Assembly (NCBI GenBank): GCA_963772375.1
Contig: CAVYXG010000001.1
Location: 930,001 to 994,000, forward strand
Direction of reading: 5' to 3'
DNA length: 64,000 nt
Source: DATBHM01 sp963772375
GTDB lineage: Bacteria > Actinomycetota > UBA4738 > JACQTL01
Shown one piece after another: positions 1-6,926 of the stretch; within the stretch, counting starts at the first letter, position 1; the number at the start of each line of letters is the position of its first letter. The notes beneath the pieces are model-generated. The model worked only from the letters and a program-made list of their open reading frames with translations, was not told where the DNA came from and made no database searches. A program made the translations under genes and the position numbers.

Positions 1-80
1 ACCCACATCGCAACGTGCGACCGGCTGGAATCGGCGGGGCCGTCGAATTCGACTCCGCGAGGGCGCCGGCGGAGCTCGGT

Positions 81-3000
81 TCATGCGGCCACCTCGTCGG
101 GCTCGGGTGGATGCTCGGCGACCTCGCCCTCCAGGTTCAGGCGGGGAACGATGCGGTCGAGCCACCGAGGCAGCCACCAGAGTCGACGTCCGAAGAGGAC
201 GAGCATCGCCGGCGCCAGCAGCAACACCATCAGCCAGGCCAGGGCGACGGCCACCGAGAGGCCCACGCCGAACTCCTTCACCGTCGGGTCGCCATCGAGG
301 ATGAAGCTCGCGAATACGGAGATCATGATCATCGCCGCCGCAGAGATCACCCGTGCGCTCGATGCGACGCCCGATTGGACCGCCAGCCGCGGGGATTCGC
401 CCATGGTCTTGTGCTGCACCACCCGGCTCATCAGGAAGACCTCGTAGTCCATCGACAGTCCGAACAGCACCGCGAACATCATGAGGGGAACGTAGCTGGC
501 GATCGTCACCGTCCCGTAGGGGCTCGAGACCCCGACGAGGCCCAGCCCCCACCCCCACTGGAAGGTGGCCGTGAGCACGCCGAATGCTGCGGCGACCGAC
601 AACAGATTCGTGACGGCGGCCTGGACCGGGACGAGCAGGGATCGGAACGCGATCATTAGGACGATGAAGCTCAGGCCGATGACGGTGAGGATGACGATCG
701 GAAGGCGGGCCGCGATCTTCGAGGCCAGGTCGACGTAGCTCGCGGTGAACCCGCCCACGAACGCCGAGATGCCTCCCTCCTCGATGGAATCGGGAATCAC
801 GGAAACGCGCAGCCGGACCACCAGCGCGGCGGTCGCATCCGCGGCCGGGCGCGTGGTCGCGATGACGTTCATGATGACGGAGTCGCCCGACTTGTTGATC
901 TGCGGGGGCGTCAGCCGGGCCACGCCGGCCGCTCCGCTCAGGCCGTTTTGGAGCTTCACGATCCTGGGATCCGTGCCCCGGTCGTCTCCGCCGGCTTTCG
1001 TGAGCTCCTTGGTCAGCTGGGCCTTGAGCTGTTTGGCCTGGTTCGCCTCGGCCTGCAGTTGCTTCTTCTGCTTCTTCAGCTGATTCGCCTGCCGCTGGAG
1101 TTCGTTGGCCTGCTGCTGCAACGAGGCCGCCTGAGCCTGCAGTTGCTTCTTCTGCCTCTTCAGCTGCTTCGCTTGCCGTTTGAGCGCGTTCCCCTGCCGC
1201 CGCAGCTCGTTGGCCTGGGCGGTCAGGACGTTCGCCTGCTGCTGAAGCTGGGCCGCTTCCGCATTGAGCTCCCTCGCCTGCGCCGCGAGGGATCGAGCCT
1301 GGCGCCCCAACTGGATGGCCTGGGACTTGAGGGCGGCCAGCTGATTCCGAACCGTGCGCTCCTCCTGGCGCACCTCGGCAAGGCGCTGTTTGAGCACCCG
1401 CTTCCGCTCGGGTCGCTTCGCCCTGGCGATGGCGCGCTCGAGGTGTCGCTCGCGTGCCTTCAGCACGAGCAGCCGGCGCCCGAGCACCCGTGCCTGAGCG
1501 GCGAGCTGGCGTGCCTGTGCCTCCAGCGCGGCCTTCTGGCGCTCCAGGGACGCCTTCTGGGCCTCGAGGGAGGCCTTCTTGGCCCGCAGGCTCGCCTCCT
1601 GCCGCTCGAGCGCCTTCTTCTGCCTCAGCAGACTCGCCTGCTGCTTCTGCAGAGCGGCCTTTTTCCGCTTGAGCTGATTGGCCTGGGCCTGGAGCTGCGA
1701 CTGCTGCTTCTCGAGCTGTGCCTGCTGGTGTTGGAGCTCCTTCTTCTGCTGCTCCAGGCTTTTCTTCTTGGTATCGATGTCCTTCTTCAGCGCCTGGGCA
1801 TGGTTGTACTTCTTCGTGTAGGCGGCGCTGGGCTTCGCCGGTGGCACGAGCTCCGTGGCGATGAGCAGCGGCCCGTTGTAGCCGGGGCCGAACCCCGCGG
1901 AGAGCAGGTCGAACGCCTGGCGCTGGGTGGTCGACTTCGGCGTCACGCCGACGTCCTCCTGACCGAACTTCAGGGAGAGCAGGGGGACGATCAGCACCCC
2001 CAGGAGCAGCAGGGCGACGAGCACGGAGACGAGCGGCCGCCGGGTCACCATCCGGGCCCACTTCGCGCCCAACTTGTCTTCGGGGGCCTTCTCGCGCGGA
2101 CGAAGGAAGGCGGGGAGCCGGAGCCGGTGGACCCCGCCTCCCACGATCGACAGGAGCGCGGGGAGAAACGTGATCGCCGCCGTCACAGCAGTGAGCACGG
2201 CGAGGGCCGAGGCGAACCCCAGGGAGCTCACGAGTGGGATCCCGGCGACGCTGAGGGACGCGAGCGCGATCACGACCGTGGTGCCGGCGAACACGATGGC
2301 GTGCCCTGCGGTGGCCGCGGCCCTGGCCACCGACTCGCGGAGTTCCATCCCTTCGTGCAACTGGTCCATGTGTCGGGTCACCATGAAGAGCGCGTAGTCG
2401 ATCCCCACGCCGAGGCCGATCATGATGGCGAGGGTCGATCCGATCGCCGGCACGTTGAGCACGTGCCCGAGCAGCCCGACACCCATCACGGCGATGACCA
2501 CCCCGATGACCGCGCTGATGATGGGGAGGCCCATCGCGATGAGGCTGCCGAACGTGATGGCGAGGATGATCATCGCCGCGACGAGGCCGACCACCTCGCT
2601 GCTCTCGGTGGCCGGCTGGGAGAGCTTCGATCCGATGTTGCCGCCCGCCGCCACCTGGATTCCGGCGGGCCGGGCGTGGGCGTTCGCCGCGTCGAGCACC
2701 TGCTGCGCGATGTCCGTGGTCAGCGATCCCGAGCCGACCTTGAGGAGCACCGGGATGAAGGCCGTGCGCCCGTCCTTGCTCACGAGCCCCGCCGCCTGAT
2801 TGGCGAACGGGTCCACCGCGCTGTAGACGGTGGACAGCTTCTTGATGGCCGTGTAGGAGGCCTCGACCGCCTTCTGGTTCGCGGACTCGGTCAGCTTGCC
2901 CTTGTCGACGTGGAAGACGATGGGACTCGTTCCGTTCTGCTGCGGGGGGAACCGCGCCGCCAGGAGGTCGAAGGCACGCTGGCTCCCCGTCCCGGGGAGC

Positions 3001-3128
3001 GTGAGGGTGGCGTTCGTCTGCGCGCCGACCCGGGAGACGATCAGGACCATGGCGACGGCCGCCACGATCCAGACCCCCACCACCGTGAACCGGTGGCGTG
3101 CGCAGAAGCTCCCGATCCGGTAGAGCAA
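81..3128 (-). CDS. MMPL/RND family transporter with large coiled-coil insert
   Basis: This is a 1015-residue inner-membrane transporter of the MMPL (RND superfamily) type, which usually exports lipids or hydrophobic compounds using the proton gradient. The two halves repeat the RND plan: one N-terminal membrane helix (about residues 14-34), an extracytoplasmic domain, then a helix bundle, with the second bundle near residues 800-980. The second extracytoplasmic domain (about residues 440-712) is replaced or extended by some 270 residues of Lys/Gln/Ala/Leu-rich repeats that look like one long coiled coil; ordinary MMPL proteins lack this. The start is TTG at 3128, with CAGGA close upstream. 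A perfect palindrome at 3149-3164 lies just upstream and probably controls it. The substrate is unknown. Confidence 0.9.
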   Translation of the reverse strand: MLYRIGSFCARHRFTVVGVWIVAAVAMVLIVSRVGAQTNATLTLPGTGSQRAFDLLAARFPPQQNGTSPIVFHVDKGKLTESANQKAVEASYTAIKKLSTVYSAVDPFANQAAGLVSKDGRTAFIPVLLKVGSGSLTTDIAQQVLDAANAHARPAGIQVAAGGNIGSKLSQPATESSEVVGLVAAMIILAITFGSLIAMGLPIISAVIGVVIAVMGVGLLGHVLNVPAIGSTLAIMIGLGVGIDYALFMVTRHMDQLHEGMELRESVARAAATAGHAIVFAGTTVVIALASLSVAGIPLVSSLGFASALAVLTAVTAAITFLPALLSIVGGGVHRLRLPAFLRPREKAPEDKLGAKWARMVTRRPLVSVLVALLLLGVLIVPLLSLKFGQEDVGVTPKSTTQRQAFDLLSAGFGPGYNGPLLIATELVPPAKPSAAYTKKYNHAQALKKDIDTKKKSLEQQKKELQHQQAQLEKQQSQLQAQANQLKRKKAALQKQQASLLRQKKALERQEASLRAKKASLEAQKASLERQKAALEAQARQLAAQARVLGRRLLVLKARERHLERAIARAKRPERKRVLKQRLAEVRQEERTVRNQLAALKSQAIQLGRQARSLAAQARELNAEAAQLQQQANVLTAQANELRRQGNALKRQAKQLKRQKKQLQAQAASLQQQANELQRQANQLKKQKKQLQAEANQAKQLKAQLTKELTKAGGDDRGTDPRIVKLQNGLSGAAGVARLTPPQINKSGDSVIMNVIATTRPAADATAALVVRLRVSVIPDSIEEGGISAFVGGFTASYVDLASKIAARLPIVILTVIGLSFIVLMIAFRSLLVPVQAAVTNLLSVAAAFGVLTATFQWGWGLGLVGVSSPYGTVTIASYVPLMMFAVLFGLSMDYEVFLMSRVVQHKTMGESPRLAVQSGVASSARVISAAAMIMISVFASFILDGDPTVKEFGVGLSVAVALAWLMVLLLAPAMLVLFGRRLWWLPRWLDRIVPRLNLEGEVAEHPPEPDEVAA

Positions 3129-3148
3129 TTTCCTGAAGTCCTTTTGAC

Positions 3149-3164
3149 GACTGACCGGTCAGTC
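3149..3164. promoter_or_regulatory. TetR-type operator palindrome upstream of the MMPL gene
   Basis: The sequence GACTGACCGGTCAGTC is a perfect 16-bp inverted repeat, 21 bases upstream of the MMPL start codon. Palindromes with a TGACCGGTCA core are typical of TetR/AcrR-family repressors that control efflux pumps. A minus-strand TTGCAA beside it could be a -35 element, so the site would block promoter access. No TetR gene is present in the window, so the regulator must be encoded elsewhere or beyond the left edge. Confidence 0.6.
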
Positions 3165-3298
3165 TGATTGCAATGCCGGAACCGTGGCAAATGCCGTCAG
3201 CGACGATCTCACCCGTTCGATCGCGCCTCCTCCCCGGCACCGAACCTCCTGCGCCCCTCGGCTGCAGGAGCCATGACGGCGGAGCGGTGCAAGCGACA

Positions 3299-4915
3299 CT
3301 ACTCCTCCGGGACGGGAGCGCGCCGATCCGCTTCATCGATCCGCACCGGCGGTGCCTTTCGAGGGAACCAGATCCCATCCGCCACCAGCATCGCGAGCAC
3401 GACGACCACGGCGACGGCCAGGGCCAACCGGATGCCGATCTCGAAATCGTGGTCTGCCACGTCGGCGATCTCGTGCCGGGTGGCCGTGCTCGCGCTGGGG
3501 ACGGGCCGGCCCGGGCCGATCTCGGCCACGTATGCACGTGGGTTCGCCTCGTCGATGATCTGATGCGTGATCGCGGTTCGCTCAGTCGCGTTCGGGATCG
3601 CCGTGGTCAGGCTGCCGTTGAGCGTCGCGCCGAGCGTCGCCGCCAGGATCGACCCGAGCACCGCGTAGCCCGCCGTCGACCCGAGCGCGCGCTGGGAGCT
3701 CATGATCCCCGACGCCATGCCGGCCCGGTCCTTCGGCACGGCGTTCATCGCTTCGGTGGTCGACGGCGTCATCGTGAACGCGGCGCCCACCCCGACGAGC
3801 AGGACGCCGGTCGTCACCAGTCCGCGGGTCAGGCCGATGCCGACGATCTCGACCGAAAACCCGAGGGCGAGGAAACCAAGGCCCAAGAGGACGAGCCGCC
3901 GGGTGCCGTGTCGCGCCACGAGGCCGCCGACCCGCGGAGACAGCACGACCAATGCCACCGCGAAGGGGAGGATCAGAAGGCCCGTCTCGATCGGCCCGAA
4001 CCGCCGGACGTTCTGCCAGAACTGCGTCAGGACCAGCAGCATGCCGTAGACGCCGAACAGGGTCGCGAACACCGTGAGGATCGACAGCGTGTAGGTGCGG
4101 TTGCGGAACAAACGGACATCCATCATCGGTCCGGGGGTCCGGAGCTCCCGCACCACGAACGCGGCGACGCCGGCGCCGAACACCGCGAAGCCGATCAGGA
4201 TCGAGGGAGCGAGCCAACCGACGTGCGGGCCCTCGATGATCGCGTACGCGAAGGCTCCGACCGACACCACGTAGAGGAGCTGGCCCGGCAGATCGATCCC
4301 ACGGTCGCGGGGGTCGGTCGACTCCTCGATGAACCGGAGGGTGAACAGGATCGCGACGATTCCCACTGGGAGGTTCACGAAGAAGACGCTGCGCCAGCCG
4401 AACCAGCGCGTGAGGAACCCCCCGAGCGTGGGGCCGAGCGCCAAGCCGATGCTCGCGATGGCCGTCCAGATCCCGATCGCACGAGCTTTCCGATCGGGAT
4501 CGACGAAGGCGGCGCTGACGAGCGCCAGCGAGGTGACGTTCACCGCTGCGGCCGCCACGCCCTGCACCGCCCGGAACCCGTCGAGGATGCCGATCGTGGG
4601 AGCGATGCCGCATGCGACGGAGGCGCCGGTGAAGACCACGAGCGCACCGAGGTAGACGAGCCGCCTGCCCTTGCGGTCGGCCAAAGTTGCGCTGCTCATC
4701 ATGAACACGGCCATGCCCATCGTGTAGGCGGTCACCATCCACTGGAGCCCGGATTCACCGATGCCGAAGTCCGCCTGGATGTCGGGCAGGGCCACGTTCA
4801 TGATCAGGGCATCGAGGAAGATCATGAACAGCCCGAGACCGGTTGCGATGAGGACGCCGCGTTGCAGCACGGTCATCTCGCCTCGGGCTGCGGGGACGTC
4901 GGTTCGGATCGACAT
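3299..4915 (-). CDS. MFS transporter, DHA2 (14-helix) drug:H+ antiporter family
   Basis: This 538-residue protein has the features of a DHA2-family multidrug exporter of the major facilitator superfamily, a proton antiporter in the inner membrane. Loop 2-3 carries motif A (LADRKGRR, about residues 80-87), and motif C (GLALGPTLGGFLT) follows in helix 5. The length fits 14 transmembrane helices. The C-terminus has a soluble loop before a last helix (VAVVVVLAMLVADG). The start is the ATG at 4915. It lies upstream of the MMPL gene on the same strand with a 170-base gap that contains the palindrome at 3149, so the two pumps are probably separately controlled. The substrate cannot be predicted. Confidence 0.9.
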   Translation of the reverse strand: MSIRTDVPAARGEMTVLQRGVLIATGLGLFMIFLDALIMNVALPDIQADFGIGESGLQWMVTAYTMGMAVFMMSSATLADRKGRRLVYLGALVVFTGASVACGIAPTIGILDGFRAVQGVAAAAVNVTSLALVSAAFVDPDRKARAIGIWTAIASIGLALGPTLGGFLTRWFGWRSVFFVNLPVGIVAILFTLRFIEESTDPRDRGIDLPGQLLYVVSVGAFAYAIIEGPHVGWLAPSILIGFAVFGAGVAAFVVRELRTPGPMMDVRLFRNRTYTLSILTVFATLFGVYGMLLVLTQFWQNVRRFGPIETGLLILPFAVALVVLSPRVGGLVARHGTRRLVLLGLGFLALGFSVEIVGIGLTRGLVTTGVLLVGVGAAFTMTPSTTEAMNAVPKDRAGMASGIMSSQRALGSTAGYAVLGSILAATLGATLNGSLTTAIPNATERTAITHQIIDEANPRAYVAEIGPGRPVPSASTATRHEIADVADHDFEIGIRLALAVAVVVVLAMLVADGIWFPRKAPPVRIDEADRRAPVPEE

Positions 4916-5008
4916 TCGGCGATCGGGTCCGTCGGGGCGTTCTCGGCGTCGCTCCGACGACCAATGGGACCTTACCCCCGATGTGAGGATCGCCGCCGAC
5001 CGGGGCTC

Positions 5009-6247
5009 TCAGAGCCCCGGATCGCGCGGCTCGACCGACTGCGGCCTTCCTGCGGGGCCGGCGAGGCCGAGGGCTCTCGCGAGTGGGGCCGCGGACAGCC
5101 CGTAGATCGTGACCGTTGCGACGATCACGAGGAAGGTGATCGGCAACAGCCGCTCGGCCCGATCGACGCCGGACGCGATGAGCTGCGACGAGAACGTGGC
5201 GGCCGTGGACGCGGCGACGATCCCCCTCGGGTCCATCCACCCGATGAGCGCTCGCTCACGGAGGCTCAGGTCGGTGTGGACGGTCGACACCGCGACGACG
5301 ACGGGTCGCACGACGAGCACCAGCGAGGCGACCAAGCCGAGCGTCGGGAGGAGGACATCGCCCACCGAGGCGGGCGTCACGGTCGCGGAGATCGACACGA
5401 AGAGCACGGCGATCACGAGCTCGACGATGGTCTTGAAGAACGGTCGGTCGTTGGGGGGCTCGATGTTCGGGAGATTGGTCAACGCGACCCCCATGCCGAT
5501 GGCCGCGATCAGACCGCTGTTCGCGCGGAGCGCGTCGCACAGTGAGGCCACCACCACCACCGTCGCGAGCGTCGCCTCGGTCGAGAGCACGCCCTTGAGC
5601 GCCATTCGCCGAAGCAGGATCCAGAGCAGCGCCGTCCCGATCGCTGCGCCGATCAGGCCGACCCCGAAATCCCCGGCGAGGTGCGCGACTCCATGTGCGA
5701 ACCGGCGCGTCGCCCCCGAGGTGAGGCCCTGGAACACGACGGCCGCGATGATGGCCCCGATCGGATCGATGGTCGAACTCTCCCAGCCCAGGATGGTGGA
5801 CACGCGCTCGCCGGGCGACACGAATCGCAGCAATGGGGCGATCACGGTCGGCCCCGACACGATGAGGATGGCGCCGAGCATCGCCGCGGCCTCGACCGAC
5901 AATCCGAGGAACAGCGCCGAGAACAGCGCCGCTCCGATCCACGTGATCGGGACGCCGAGGGCGAGGAGGCGACGGACGACCCGCTGGCTGTGGCCCTCGA
6001 GGTCCCTGAATCTGAGGTCGAGGCCGGCATCGAACAGGATGACGGCGACGGAGACCTCGACGAGCGGGCTGAAGAACGGTCCGAGGACCTCGGCCGGGTC
6101 GTAGAAGGACACGATCGCGCCCGCCGCGAAGCCCGCCGGGAGCAGGAGCACGATAGCCGGGAGCTGGAGCCGCCGGGCCATGACCTGACATCCGACCCCG
6201 AGCCCGATCGTGAGCGCGATCCCGACGAAGATCTCGGCCTCGGTCAT
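5009..6247 (-). CDS. Cation:proton antiporter, CPA family (Na+/H+ exchanger type)
   Basis: This 412-residue, almost wholly hydrophobic protein belongs to the cation:proton antiporter superfamily, which exchanges Na+ or K+ for protons across the inner membrane. Typical elements are LFDAGLDLRF near residues 72-81, SGPTVIAPLLRF near 131-142, WESSTIDPIGA in the ion-binding helix with acidic residues Glu and Asp, and WMDPRGIVAAS in a late helix. It has no C-terminal TrkA-N or TrkA-C regulatory domain, so it is a minimal transporter rather than a KefB/C type. The start is the ATG at 6247. It follows a 124-base gap after the chimeric gene at 6371-6862 and may have its own promoter there. Confidence 0.88.
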   Translation of the reverse strand: MTEAEIFVGIALTIGLGVGCQVMARRLQLPAIVLLLPAGFAAGAIVSFYDPAEVLGPFFSPLVEVSVAVILFDAGLDLRFRDLEGHSQRVVRRLLALGVPITWIGAALFSALFLGLSVEAAAMLGAILIVSGPTVIAPLLRFVSPGERVSTILGWESSTIDPIGAIIAAVVFQGLTSGATRRFAHGVAHLAGDFGVGLIGAAIGTALLWILLRRMALKGVLSTEATLATVVVVASLCDALRANSGLIAAIGMGVALTNLPNIEPPNDRPFFKTIVELVIAVLFVSISATVTPASVGDVLLPTLGLVASLVLVVRPVVVAVSTVHTDLSLRERALIGWMDPRGIVAASTAATFSSQLIASGVDRAERLLPITFLVIVATVTIYGLSAAPLARALGLAGPAGRPQSVEPRDPGL

Positions 6248-6370
6248 GCGTTGCAGCGCCCCGACGTCCAGGGCTCAGGCGCACCCGACGAAATGCGTGG
6301 TCGATGCATGGAAAGGTGGTCTCGCACCTTTCAGGATGACATCATCGAGCTGACCCCGATCCGGGCCCGT

Positions 6371-6862
6371 TCAGCTCCGCTCACGTTCATCCCCGGGAAT
6401 GCCGTTCCCGGCCTCGTTCCAGGGTCGCGGATCGCTGCCGTCCTCGACGACGCTCGAGGCCTTCATCGAGAAAATGCGCGGCGCCCAGTACGATGACGTG
6501 GGGGCGCAGACGGTCGCCACCATGGCTTCGAGTTGGGTGAAGTACTGCTCGAGCGTCAGCGAGGAGTTCGGGCGGTAGATCGTGACGACGTCGTGGATGA
6601 CTGCTCGCAACGTCTCTTCATGTCGGTCTGTAGTGATGCGCTGCAGCTGCGTGAAGAGATCAGCGTTGAGAGGAGGCAGGCACTTGGGGGCGGCTACCCC
6701 GGAAGGGGGTGCCACGACGAATTCAGCGCCCCGCCTCGCGCCTGCGCCGAGGACCACGACTCTTCTTCCCGATGACCATCTCGCCACGCGCACGATGCCC
6801 TTGCCCTCGACCGATCGCAGGCTGCCCAGGATGCGGGTACGCACTCCTTCATTGCCAGTCAT
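6371..6862 (-). pseudogene. Chimeric remnant: SRPBCC-like N-terminus joined to a SIR2-like fragment
   Basis: The reading frame encodes 163 residues. The first 25 or so (MTGNEGVRTRILGSLRSVEG...) resemble the N-terminus of SRPBCC/START-like proteins (AHSA1 family) that often pair with ArsR regulators. The rest of that fold is missing. From about residue 26 the sequence changes to RVVVLGAGARRGAEF followed by LPPLNADLFTQLQRI and SLTLEQYFTQLEAM, which resembles the nucleotide-binding start of SIR2-like-domain proteins. That in turn breaks off into an unrelated tail. The start is well supported, with AAGGAGC seven bases before the ATG at 6862. I read it as a recombination scar that is still open. 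The family matches are from memory and need a search. Confidence 0.5.
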
Positions 6863-6926
6863 TCGATGCTCCTTCCTTCGCGCAGCCGATCGGAGCGTTC
6901 GCGTCCGGCTCGCCGACTCAGGGCGC

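Noticed and set aside
1000..1800. Many near-identical short repeats that look like a repeat array or CRISPR
   Set aside because: They are irregular in spacing, stay in the MMPL reading frame, and encode Lys/Gln/Ala/Leu coiled-coil repeats.
3173..5545. Long plus-strand open frame opposite the MFS gene
   Set aside because: It is Arg/His/Asp-rich with no domain, and is a shadow of the convincing minus-strand transporter genes.
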